A DNA stretch of 64,000 nucleotides from contig NZ_KB905142.1 in the NCBI RefSeq assembly GCF_000378225.1, positions 350,719 to 414,718 on the forward strand, given 5' to 3'. The notes beneath the pieces are model-generated. The model saw nothing but the letters and a program-made list of their open reading frames with translations, was not told the DNA's origin and made no database searches. Positions 24,897-33,009 of this stretch are shown here, in pieces (within the stretch, counting starts at the first letter, position 1; every line of letters begins with the position of its first letter). Origin of the DNA: Methylophilus methylotrophus DSM 46235 = ATCC 53528. Lineage in GTDB: Bacteria; Pseudomonadota; Gammaproteobacteria; Burkholderiales; Methylophilaceae. Position numbers and translations under genes: made by a program.

Positions 24897-25280
24897 TTAA
24901 TGACCTTGTTTGGATTTCAGGTCTGCAATCGCAGATTTGATTGCGTCTTCTGCCAATACGGAGCAGTGGATTTTAACAGGTGGCAGGGCCAGTTCTTCTG
25001 CAATGGCAGAGTTCTTGATCTCTTGCGCCTGGTCCAGCGTTTTCCCTTTCAGCCATTCGGTCACGAGCGAGCTGGAAGCAATCGCAGAACCGCAACCATA
25101 GGTCTTGAACTTGGCATCTTCGATCACGCCAGCGTCATTGACCTTGATTTGCAGTTTCATCACGTCACCACACGCAGGTGCGCCGACCATGCCGGTGCCC
25201 ACGTTAGGGTCATTTTTGTCCAGTGAACCCACATTACGTGGATTTTCGTAGTGATCTAATACTTTATCTGAGTAAGCCAT
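24897..25280 (-). CDS. iscU: Fe-S cluster scaffold protein IscU
   Basis: 127 residues. The ligands Cys in APACGDV, Cys in [11 protein letters not shown] and Cys in [10 protein letters not shown] are present, as is the HscA-recognition motif LPPVK. It is the scaffold on which IscS-derived sulfur and iron form 2Fe-2S clusters. A 175-base structured gap separates it from iscS upstream. Confidence 0.97.
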   Translation of the reverse strand: MAYSDKVLDHYENPRNVGSLDKNDPNVGTGMVGAPACGDVMKLQIKVNDAGVIEDAKFKTYGCGSAIASSSLVTEWLKGKTLDQAQEIKNSAIAEELALPPVKIHCSVLAEDAIKSAIADLKSKQGH

Positions 25281-25385
25281 TTAACACTCCTTGAAATTAA
25301 ATGCCTTAGCAACATGGCTTTGGCTTTAATTTTTTAATTAACTTTCAAACACTCGAAAATTGAAGATTTCATTGTCTGGGAAGGC

Positions 25386-25436
25386 GGAGGCATGTGCCGT
25401 TTAGTGCATCTAAACAAGCATTCCGACAACGCCTCC
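25386..25436 (-). other. Structured spacer between iscS and iscU
   Basis: Nested inverted repeats: outer GGAGGC / GCCTCC (25386-25391, 25431-25436) and inner GTTTAG-TGCAT-CTAAAC (25399-25415). The gap 25281-25455 has no open frame. In the transcript it would fold into a branched or interrupted hairpin between the stop of iscS and the start of iscU; an RNA-processing or differential-expression role is possible. Confidence 0.5.
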
Positions 25437-25455
25437 AGGCGATGAAAGATCAATT

Positions 25456-26679
25456 TTAATGCTCTGCCCATTCAACTTTGGACAAATCAATCCCATCCTT
25501 GAACATCTCCCATAATGGGGACAATTCACGCAATTTTCCAATCTTGCTCTTCAATAACTCAATCGTGTAATCCACATCAGCTTCGGTCGTGAAGCGGCCG
25601 ATACTGAAACGGATCGAGCTGTGTGCGAGTTCATCGGAACGGCCCAGGGCACGTAATACATAGCTAGGCTCCAGGCTGGCCGATGTACAGGCAGAACCTG
25701 AAGACACCGCAATGTCTTTAATCGCCATGATCAGAGATTCGCCTTCCACAAAATTGAAGCTCACGTTCAGATTATGCGGAACGCGGTGATCAAGGTCGCC
25801 ATTGACATAGGTTTCCTCTATTTGCAACAAACCATTCAACAACCGGTCACGCAACATGCGGATACGTTCGTTTTCGCTGGCCATTTCTTCACGCGCAATG
25901 CGGAAAGCTTCGCCCATACCCACGATCTGGTGGGTCGCCAGCGTACCTGAACGCATGCCACGTTCATGGCCGCCACCGTGCATTTGTGCTTCGATACGGA
26001 TACGCGGCTTGCGGCGGACATACAAGGCGCCTATGCCTTTGGGGCCATAGGTTTTGTGAGCAGAAAAACTCATCAAGTCTACAGGCAACTTTTCCAGATC
26101 AATGACCACTTTGCCGGTGGCTTGCGCAGCATCCACATGGAAAATAATGTTATTGGCACGGCAGACATTGCCCAGCGCTTCGATATCCTGGATCACGCCA
26201 ATTTCGTTATTGACCAGCATGATGGAAGCCAGCACGGTGTCCGGGCGAATCGCTGCCTTAAATTTTTCCAGTGAAATCAGGCCATCCGCTTCTGGTTGCA
26301 GGTAGGTGGCTTCATAACCTTCTCGCTCCAGTTCACGCACGGTATCGAGTACAGCTTTGTGCTCAGTGGCAGAGGTGATAATGTGTTTACCTTTGCTACC
26401 AGCATAAAAGTGTGCTGCACCCTTGATGGCGAGGTTGTTGGACTCGGTGGCACCTGAAGTCCACACAATTTCGCGGGGGTCGGCATTCACCAGCTTGGCC
26501 ACTTCTTCGCGGGCATTTTCTACCGCTTGTTCGGCAGTCCAACCATACGGATGGCTACGCGAAGCAGGGTTGCCAAAGTCTTCGGTCAGGTATGGAATCA
26601 TTTTTTGCGCAACACGCGGGTCTACCGGTGTGGTCGCAGAGTAATCCAGGTAAATCGGCTTTCTTTCAGACATGTTCAT
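25456..26679 (-). CDS. iscS: Cysteine desulfurase IscS
   Basis: 405-407 residues (ATG at 26679 or 26673; GAAAGAG upstream serves either). Class V PLP aminotransferase fold with [14 protein letters not shown] at the start, PLP lysine in [14 protein letters not shown] and the mobile catalytic loop [17 protein letters not shown] holding the reactive Cys. It removes sulfur from cysteine for IscU and for tRNA thiolation. It is preceded in the operon by a second desulfurase. Confidence 0.97.
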   Translation of the reverse strand: MNMSERKPIYLDYSATTPVDPRVAQKMIPYLTEDFGNPASRSHPYGWTAEQAVENAREEVAKLVNADPREIVWTSGATESNNLAIKGAAHFYAGSKGKHIITSATEHKAVLDTVRELEREGYEATYLQPEADGLISLEKFKAAIRPDTVLASIMLVNNEIGVIQDIEALGNVCRANNIIFHVDAAQATGKVVIDLEKLPVDLMSFSAHKTYGPKGIGALYVRRKPRIRIEAQMHGGGHERGMRSGTLATHQIVGMGEAFRIAREEMASENERIRMLRDRLLNGLLQIEETYVNGDLDHRVPHNLNVSFNFVEGESLIMAIKDIAVSSGSACTSASLEPSYVLRALGRSDELAHSSIRFSIGRFTTEADVDYTIELLKSKIGKLRELSPLWEMFKDGIDLSKVEWAEH

Positions 26680-26697
26680 GCTCTTTCAATTAAAGTC

Positions 26698-27849
26698 CTA
26701 TGCCGCAACGGCATTTAATCCTTTCAAACGCTGCACTTCTTGTTGCAACGCTGCTAAAAACTGTGTGATTTCTTCACTGCTATTGCTCTCACTCAAACTG
26801 ACACGGACTGCACCACGCGCCAGGTCAGGCTCTATACCCATGGCCAGCAATACATGGCTAGGTTCTGTGCTGTCGCTGGAACAGGCGGAACCACTAGCCA
26901 CGGCAAAGCCGACTTTATCCAATGCAGTGACCAGTGTTTCGCCGTCAATATTGGGGATAGCAAAAAAACTCGTATTGGGTAAACGTGTTGCTTGCTGAGC
27001 AAATATGACCGCGCCAAGTTTGCTGAGGCCGGCTTCGAGTTGATCACGCAATCCTTTCGCCGTAGTGCGACGGAAATTCAAGGATTGCATTGCCAATTGG
27101 CAGGCCTGTGCAAAGCCAACAATGCCAGCCACGTTTTCCGTGCCACTACGCAAACCACGCTCCTGGCCACCGCCATGCAACAGCGGCGCAATGTCCACGC
27201 GTTTATCCAGAATCAATGCACCAACGCCCACCGGACCACCAATTTTGTGGCTGGAGATCGTCATCGCCTGCACACCCAGCGTAGGCATATTCACTTCAAT
27301 CTTGCCGAATGCCTGTACAGCATCCGTATGCAATATGGCACCATGGGCTTTTGCCAGTGTAGCCAATTCTGCGACGGGCTGTAAGGCCCCCGTTTCATTA
27401 TTGGCGAGCATGGCCGAGACCAGGCCTGTGCGCGTTTTTAACGCTTGCTCAGCCTTTGCCAGATCAATCACGCCCTCACTATTCACACCAATCTGGGCAA
27501 CGTTCCATTGATGCCAGGCCAGCGATTGCGCCGGGCGGGTCACACATGGGTGTTCAATGGCACTAATCAATAATTGCGAAGGGGGCAGGTTCGCGGTGAT
27601 GCCTTTAATCGCAAAATTATTCGCTTCCGTACCGCCTGAAGTAAACACCACTTGCGAGGCTTGAACGCCAACGCAGTCAGCGATTTGCTTTCTGGCCATA
27701 TCTATGGCTTCACGCGCGTTTCGACCATAGATATGGCGGCTGGTAGGGTTGCCACTGGGCTGTGTGAGCCACGGAAGCATTGCCTCCAGCACCTGGGGTT
27801 TTAACGCCGTCGTGCTGTTATGGTCAAAGAAAGCGGTTTTCATGGACAT
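26698..27849 (-). CDS. Second cysteine desulfurase (NifS/IscS-like)
   Basis: 383 residues. The same PLP fold as IscS but clearly divergent: TAFFDHNSTTAL at the start, PLP lysine in TISSHKIGGPVGVG, and a catalytic loop ASGSACSSDSTEPSHVL that keeps the reactive Cys. The C-terminal IscU-contacting tail of IscS is shorter or different. It sits between iscR and iscS, nine bases after iscR, and so is under IscR control. Its sulfur acceptor is not evident; similar NifS-like copies in isc operons occur in some betaproteobacteria. Confidence 0.92.
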   Translation of the reverse strand: MSMKTAFFDHNSTTALKPQVLEAMLPWLTQPSGNPTSRHIYGRNAREAIDMARKQIADCVGVQASQVVFTSGGTEANNFAIKGITANLPPSQLLISAIEHPCVTRPAQSLAWHQWNVAQIGVNSEGVIDLAKAEQALKTRTGLVSAMLANNETGALQPVAELATLAKAHGAILHTDAVQAFGKIEVNMPTLGVQAMTISSHKIGGPVGVGALILDKRVDIAPLLHGGGQERGLRSGTENVAGIVGFAQACQLAMQSLNFRRTTAKGLRDQLEAGLSKLGAVIFAQQATRLPNTSFFAIPNIDGETLVTALDKVGFAVASGSACSSDSTEPSHVLLAMGIEPDLARGAVRVSLSESNSSEEITQFLAALQQEVQRLKGLNAVAA

Positions 27850-27857
27850 GACTGGGA

Positions 27858-28328
27858 TTAAGCAGCAATCGTTGCTTCAGATCCACATTTTTTGGGTGAA
27901 AATACGACGGTGCCCGCGCCTTTATTGCGCTGCATGTCGACCATATCTGCCAGGCTCACGCCTGATAAATATTCAAGAATCTTGCCGTTAAGGGAGGCCC
28001 ATAGTTCATGTGTCATGCAACGGCCTTCGTCATGACAGTTCTCATTGCCGCCGCATTGGGTGGCATCAATTTGCTCATCCACGGCAGTGATAATGTCGGA
28101 TACCGAGATATCGTGGTGTGCTTTGGCAATACGGTAACCACCACCTGGGCCACGCACGCTGGAAACCAGGCCTTGCTTGCGTAAACGGCTAAATAACTGT
28201 TCAAGATATGACAGGGAGATACTCTGGCGCTCACTGATTCCGGCCAGTGTGACTGGTTTGTCCGCTTCATAGAGTGCAATGTCCAGCATCGCTGTCACGG
28301 CAAAACGTCCTTTTGTAGTTAATCGCAT
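27858..28328 (-). CDS. iscR: Fe-S regulator IscR (Rrf2 family)
   Basis: 156 residues. Winged helix at the N terminus ([36 protein letters not shown]) and the cluster ligands Cys-x5-Cys-x5-Cys-x2-His ([16 protein letters not shown]). Holo-IscR represses the isc operon when clusters are plentiful. An IscR type 1 site at 28366-28390 overlaps its own promoter, so autoregulation follows. First gene of the operon. Confidence 0.96.
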   Translation of the reverse strand: MRLTTKGRFAVTAMLDIALYEADKPVTLAGISERQSISLSYLEQLFSRLRKQGLVSSVRGPGGGYRIAKAHHDISVSDIITAVDEQIDATQCGGNENCHDEGRCMTHELWASLNGKILEYLSGVSLADMVDMQRNKGAGTVVFSPKKCGSEATIAA

Positions 28329-28365
28329 CTTGAGAAGACCCTTTAATACAGAAGTTAATTTTATA

Positions 28366-28390
28366 ATAACCTACTGTTTTAGTCAATTAT
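28366..28390 (-). promoter_or_regulatory. IscR type 1 binding site overlapping the isc promoter
   Basis: On the minus strand the 25-bp site runs ATAATT-GACTAAAACAGT-AGGTTAT and agrees with the E. coli type 1 consensus at about 22 of 25 positions. It contains the -35 TTGACT; TAAAAT lies 17 bases downstream as -10. Repression of iscR and the following genes by [2Fe-2S]-IscR is expected. Confidence 0.8.
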
Positions 28391-28481
28391 TATGGCTGAA
28401 AAGTTCTGAGGGATGTGAAATAGCTGTCAAGTGGCTTAACAGCTGGATTTGACGCGACAAATTCTCTGCCAGGATGTCAGT

Positions 28482-29216
28482 TTATTCTGGTTTTTTTGCA
28501 AAGGCTTCGCCCACATTGCTGTCGGTTTCGGCATCGCTGAGTTTGGCTAACTGGGTTTTGAGCTCAGCAATCTGGGCTTCCTGTTTATGTGCATGGTCAA
28601 GCAGGCTGTTGATGGCTTTGATCATGGGGTCGTTCTCGTCATTGCCGACAGCATAGGCATTGAACCCCATTTTTTGCGCAGCATCCTGGCGTTGCTTGGC
28701 TTTTTCTTCTTCGAGAATCCGGGCGGGGATACCCACCGCTGTGGCGCCCTCAGGCACATCTTTGACAACCACGGCATTTGAGCCGATTTTGGCATTTTTA
28801 CCAATGGTAATCGGGCCGAGTACTTTTGCCCCGGCGCCAATGACGACGCCAGATTCCAGTGTTGGGTGACGCTTGCCCTTGTTCCAGCTGGTGCCACCTA
28901 AGGTCACCCCGTGATATAGCGTGCAGTCATCACCAATAATGGCGGTTTCACCAATGACAACGCCCATACCGTGATCGATAAAAACACGGCGGCCTATGGT
29001 GGCCCCGGGGTGAATCTCGATACCGGTAATCCAGCGCCCGAAGTGGGAAAGGGCGCGCCCCAGCCAGTATAAGCGGTGAGTCCATAGCCAGTGGCTGAAA
29101 CGGTGCAGAATCAGGGCGTGAACACCAGGATAAGTGGTCAAAATCTCGAAGTGGGTACGTGCTGCCGGGTCGCGGTCAAATACAATCGAAATATCTTCTT
29201 TGATTTGATTAAACAT
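28482..29216 (-). CDS. cysE: Serine O-acetyltransferase
   Basis: 244 residues. A short helical N-terminal part is followed by the left-handed beta-helix hexapeptide repeats ([38 protein letters not shown]) with the catalytic His in IDHG and GVTLGGTS. It makes O-acetylserine for cysteine synthesis. The last 70 residues are a charged helical extension ([15 protein letters not shown]). It sits upstream of iscR on the same strand, but the 153-base gap with a separate IscR promoter shows independent control. Confidence 0.93.
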   Translation of the reverse strand: MFNQIKEDISIVFDRDPAARTHFEILTTYPGVHALILHRFSHWLWTHRLYWLGRALSHFGRWITGIEIHPGATIGRRVFIDHGMGVVIGETAIIGDDCTLYHGVTLGGTSWNKGKRHPTLESGVVIGAGAKVLGPITIGKNAKIGSNAVVVKDVPEGATAVGIPARILEEEKAKQRQDAAQKMGFNAYAVGNDENDPMIKAINSLLDHAHKQEAQIAELKTQLAKLSDAETDSNVGEAFAKKPE

Positions 29217-29315
29217 GCGCGCATTATGCCATTAACTGACGAGGCCGTCTAAAAATCAGATTGGAAGCACTCAGGCAACTCGTTACAATAAAAGTTTTAT
29301 CTGAGTGCGAGCTTC

Positions 29316-29633
29316 ATGTCCGACGTCTGCCAATCCTGTGGTGCTTGCTGCGCCAGTTTCCGGGTTTCTTTTTATTGGGCTGAGACTGATACGCACCCCA
29401 TGGGCAATGTACCGGCGCACCTGACGCGCAAGGTCAATGATACCTATGTCTGCATGCAAGGCACGGAGCAAACCCCCGTCCGCTGTATTGCATTAGAAGG
29501 CGAGGTAGGAAAGTCAGTTGGCTGCCAGATTTATGCCTTGCGTTCGAGTACCTGCCGCGAATTTGAGGCGGGCTCTGATATATGTAACCAGGCCAGGCAG
29601 AAAATAGGGCTGCCGCCCATCGTTCTTGTTTAA
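29316..29633 (+). CDS. YkgJ-family cysteine cluster protein
   Basis: 105 residues with eight or so cysteines. The opening CQSCGACC and the later GCQIYALRSSTCREF form the CxxCxxCC...C...C pattern of the YkgJ/UPF0153 family, a probable metal- or Fe-S-binding domain of unknown role. Its stop overlaps the trmJ stop by a few bases, convergently. Divergent from cysE with about 99 bases between. Confidence 0.9.
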   Translation: MSDVCQSCGACCASFRVSFYWAETDTHPMGNVPAHLTRKVNDTYVCMQGTEQTPVRCIALEGEVGKSVGCQIYALRSSTCREFEAGSDICNQARQKIGLPPIVLV

Positions 29634-30382
29634 TACTTGGTATGCTTTTTGGGGTTGACGGTCAGTGTCAAAATCCCACGCAGCAAGTTGACTTCTTCTT
29701 TTTCCAGCCTGGTCCGGCCATAAAGCCGGCGCAGCCGCTCAAACAGTTTTTTGGGCGCGCGTGGATTGATGTAGCCGATATGCTCCAGCACGTCACGCAT
29801 GTGTTCGTAAAAGCGCTCCAGATCTTCCTGTGTCGCTAGTTCCACCGGTTTTTCCTGGTAGTGTAATTCGCCGGTAGTCAATGCCATGCGGGTTTCATAG
29901 CACATGATTTGTACCGCCTGTGCCAAGTTGAGTGAGGTGTATTCAGGGTTGGCGGGGATGGTGGCCAGTATATGGCAACGGTCAGCTTCGGCGTTGCTGA
30001 GTCCGCTCATTTCAGTGCCAAATACCAGTGCGACCTGGCTTGTGCCTGCTACTGCTTTCACCTCTTGGGCAGCTTCACGTACGGTCATCACCTGTTGCGA
30101 CAGCGAGCGTTCTTTACCGCTGACCCCGATCACAAACTGGCAATCGGCCAGCGCTTCCTCCAGGGTTTGCGTGACGACGGCATCATCCAGCACATCTCCT
30201 GCATTGACTGCCAGTGACTTGGCTTCACCATCTGGAAAATGTTTGGGGCGTACCAGGTAAAGCCGATGCAGGCCCATGGTTTTCATGGCGCGAGCGGTCG
30301 AACCGATATTGCCAGGATGGCTGGTTTGGCAAAGCACGACGCGGATATTGTTAAAAATGCTGGATTCTAGGGTAGAGGACAT
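29630..30382 (-). CDS. trmJ: tRNA (Cm32/Um32) methyltransferase TrmJ
   Basis: 250 residues from ATG 30382 (MSSTLESSIFNNIRVVLCQ); the frame extends far upstream but lacks family similarity there. SpoU/SPOUT fold: SHPGNIGSTARAMKTMGL at the SAM-binding knot entrance, then LVFGTEMSGLSNAE and YTSLNLAQAVQIMCYE, with a C-terminal helical extension. It 2'-O-methylates position 32 of tRNAs. Divergent from suhB, 84 bases away, the arrangement seen in many proteobacteria. Confidence 0.93.
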   Translation of the reverse strand: MSSTLESSIFNNIRVVLCQTSHPGNIGSTARAMKTMGLHRLYLVRPKHFPDGEAKSLAVNAGDVLDDAVVTQTLEEALADCQFVIGVSGKERSLSQQVMTVREAAQEVKAVAGTSQVALVFGTEMSGLSNAEADRCHILATIPANPEYTSLNLAQAVQIMCYETRMALTTGELHYQEKPVELATQEDLERFYEHMRDVLEHIGYINPRAPKKLFERLRRLYGRTRLEKEEVNLLRGILTLTVNPKKHTKY

Positions 30383-30466
30383 GCGTAAAGTTGGTCGTTG
30401 TGTTTGTGACACAGCGCTTAAAAAGCTAAAATAGCATTTTATCAGTGTAATCAAGAATCCCACAGC

Positions 30467-31279
30467 ATGCATCCAACCCTGAATGTCGCCATCCGCGCCG
30501 CGCGTGAAGCTGGCAAAATCATTAACCGTGCCGCCATGGATATTGGCGCCCTCAAAATTGAACAGAAAGATACCAATGACTTTGTCAGTGAAGTAGACCG
30601 TGGTGCAGAGCAGGCCATTATTACGGTATTGAAGGATGCTTACCCTAACCATGGCTTTTATGGTGAAGAGAGCGGTAAATCTAACAGCGAGTCCGACAGC
30701 ATCTGGATTATTGACCCATTAGACGGCACCACCAATTTCCTGCACAACTTTCCGGCCTACTGTATCTCTATCGCCCTACAGGAAAAAGGCGTGCTGACCC
30801 AGGCCGTGATTTACGATCCGGTACGCAATGACTTGTTTACTGCGACTAAAGGTAGTGGTGCCTTTTTGAATAACCGACGTATCCGAGTCACCCAGCGTGC
30901 CAAACTACAGGAGGCGCTGATTTCTACCGGTTTTCCGTTCAAAGACTTTAGCTACTTTGAAACCTATATCAGTATTTTCCGCGATATGGCGAAGAAAACC
31001 TCAGGCCTGCGCCGCCCCGGTTCCGCTGCCCTGGACCTGGCTTATGTTGCTGCCGGGTTTGCGGATGGTTTTTTTGAAATCAACCTCTCTCCGTGGGATA
31101 TTGCGGCAGGTGCCTTGCTGGTGCAGGAGGCTGGCGGCATTGTGGGTGACTTTGAGGGTAACGAAACCTGGTTGCGTACAGGCAACATTGTCGCTGCTAA
31201 CCCAAAAATATTTGGCCAGATGTTGCAAGTCTGCGCGCCGCACCTGAGCGAGCGCCTGAAGTCTGCCAGCGCACAGTAA
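30467..31279 (+). CDS. suhB: Inositol-1-monophosphatase family protein SuhB
   Basis: 270 residues, E. coli SuhB is 267. Metal-binding motifs are GEESG, WIIDPLDGTTNF and WDIAAGALLVQEAGG. It hydrolyses inositol monophosphate; in proteobacteria SuhB also joins the Nus complex for rRNA antitermination. Immediately followed by a MITE-like element that separates it from the convergent RNase gene. Confidence 0.94.
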   Translation: MHPTLNVAIRAAREAGKIINRAAMDIGALKIEQKDTNDFVSEVDRGAEQAIITVLKDAYPNHGFYGEESGKSNSESDSIWIIDPLDGTTNFLHNFPAYCISIALQEKGVLTQAVIYDPVRNDLFTATKGSGAFLNNRRIRVTQRAKLQEALISTGFPFKDFSYFETYISIFRDMAKKTSGLRRPGSAALDLAYVAAGFADGFFEINLSPWDIAAGALLVQEAGGIVGDFEGNETWLRTGNIVAANPKIFGQMLQVCAPHLSERLKSASAQ

Positions 31280-31281
31280 GC

Positions 31282-31469
31282 TTTAGGGCGCTTCTATAAA
31301 TTCAAATTGCTAAGCCAGACAAGGCGCGATTAAAAAATTTGGACGCCGCATATAGTTGATATGTAAGGAGAAATTTTTGCGAGCATTCGCTTTGCGAATT
31401 GCCTGCTTAACCCACTATACGAGCAACACAGTATCGCGACGGAGTTTGGACTTATAGAAGTGCCCTTTA
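31282..31469. mobile_element. MITE-like element with terminal inverted repeats and TTTA target duplication
   Basis: A 180-bp element (31286-31465) begins GGGCGCTTCTATAA and ends TTATAGAAGTGCCC, and similarity of the arms extends about 20 bases (one to three mismatches). Direct TTTA repeats at 31282-31285 and 31466-31469 look like a target-site duplication. Inside are ATTCGC-TTT-GCGAAT and no open frame of note. The right TTTA supplies the TAA stop of the RNase gene. Confidence 0.75.
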
Positions 31470-32834
31470 GTCTAATGTCACGGTCTGCAGGTATTCCGGA
31501 ACCGTCACCTCCCATTGCAGCGCCTCTTTAATATGCATGCGCATGGCATCTGCCGCCACAGGCTCGCCATGCGTCACGAAAGTGTGGCTGGGGGGGCGAT
31601 CAAAGCCTTTTAACCAATCTAGAATTTCCATGTAGTCAGCGTGCGCTGATAGATTGGAAATCGACTCTACCCTGGCACGCACAGGGACATACTCGCCGTG
31701 GATCTTGATGCTTTTTGCTCCATCCAGCATGGCATAACCGCGGGTGCCAGCCGCCTGAAATCCTACAAACAGGATGGTATTGCGTGGATTGGGCGCGAAT
31801 TGTTTCAAATGGTGTACCACGCGCCCGCCTGAAGCCATGCCGCTGGCGGACAGGATAATCATGGGACCATCCAGGGTATTCAAGCGTTTGGATTCTTCTA
31901 TGCTGTTCACCAGATGCGCCGTGCGGAACAACACTTCTGTTTGTGATTGATTCAAGCGATGCTGTGTGGGGTAATGATGGTAAATCTCTGTCGCTTCGAC
32001 GGCCATGGGACTGTTCAGGTAGACGGGGATATCCTCCGGGATCATGCCTGAGGCTTTGAGCATGTGAATGTAATACAGCAATTCCTGCGCCCGCCCGACG
32101 GCAAATACCGGGACGACAATCACCCCTTTGCGCTGATAAGCATGCTGAATAATATTAGCAAGTTTTATTTTTGGGTCCTCAGGACTGTGGAGACGATTAC
32201 CATAAGTGGATTCCACCACCAGAAAATCAGCGTGCGTGATGGTAGCAGGCGGGTACATCAGTACATCGTTTGGCCGCCCGATATCGCCGGAAAACACAAT
32301 GGTTTTCTGTGCATGCCTGATTTGCACGAAACTTGCTCCCAGAATGTGGCCGCTTGCATAAAGCGTCAGTGTGACATCTGACCCCAACTGAATTTCCCGT
32401 TCCATCTCAATCGGCGTGAGCAATTTAATGGCTTCAGCAGCATCTTCCTGTGTGTAAAGCGGCAGTGCGGGTTTATGTTTCGAAAAGCCACGCCTGTTTG
32501 CGAATGCAGCCTCTTCTTCATGCAGGTGGGCTGAATCTGGCAGCAATATCTTGCACAAATCTGCAGTGGCATAGCTGCAGTAGATATTGCCGGAAAATCC
32601 ATGCTTTACCAGTAAAGGCAGGTAGCCACTATGATCAATATGGGCGTGGGTGAGGATGATGCTATGGATATTGCTTGCATCCACAGGCAAGGGTGCCCAG
32701 TTCTTGAGTCTTAACTGTTTGAGACCTTGGAATAAGCCGCAATCAATCAAGATCTGCTGGCCTCCCGCTTCAAGCAAGTATTTGGAACCGGTGACGGTAC
32801 CAGTGGCCCCCATGAACGTTAATTTCATCGACAT
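31467..32834 (-). CDS. Beta-CASP metallo-beta-lactamase-fold ribonuclease
   Basis: 455 residues, or 453 from the second Met. MBL zinc motif THAHIDHSG, then GHILGASFV, FSGDIGR, the beta-CASP motifs VVESTYGNR, VPVFAVGRAQELL and LSASGMASGGR, and the C-terminal SAHADYMEIL and THGEP. This set defines RNA-processing nucleases of the CPSF/Ysh1-like bacterial group; the cleavage target is unknown. The stop codon is formed by the target duplication of the adjacent MITE-like element, so the insertion fell at or just past the original end. Confidence 0.92.
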   Translation of the reverse strand: MSMKLTFMGATGTVTGSKYLLEAGGQQILIDCGLFQGLKQLRLKNWAPLPVDASNIHSIILTHAHIDHSGYLPLLVKHGFSGNIYCSYATADLCKILLPDSAHLHEEEAAFANRRGFSKHKPALPLYTQEDAAEAIKLLTPIEMEREIQLGSDVTLTLYASGHILGASFVQIRHAQKTIVFSGDIGRPNDVLMYPPATITHADFLVVESTYGNRLHSPEDPKIKLANIIQHAYQRKGVIVVPVFAVGRAQELLYYIHMLKASGMIPEDIPVYLNSPMAVEATEIYHHYPTQHRLNQSQTEVLFRTAHLVNSIEESKRLNTLDGPMIILSASGMASGGRVVHHLKQFAPNPRNTILFVGFQAAGTRGYAMLDGAKSIKIHGEYVPVRARVESISNLSAHADYMEILDWLKGFDRPPSHTFVTHGEPVAADAMRMHIKEALQWEVTVPEYLQTVTLD

Positions 32835-33009
32835 CCCCCTGTAGCTATGTTTGTCAGCTTAAGCAATGAATCAAGTATAAATGATTGCTGCAACTACATA
32901 TTGATGTAACGCATATAAAGCGCAATGGTGATGCGTGTCGCATTTGTTGTAAGATGCTAGGGTTTTGCTAAAGTCACTTTCATTATTATCAACGTTCTGA
33001 AATAGCCGC

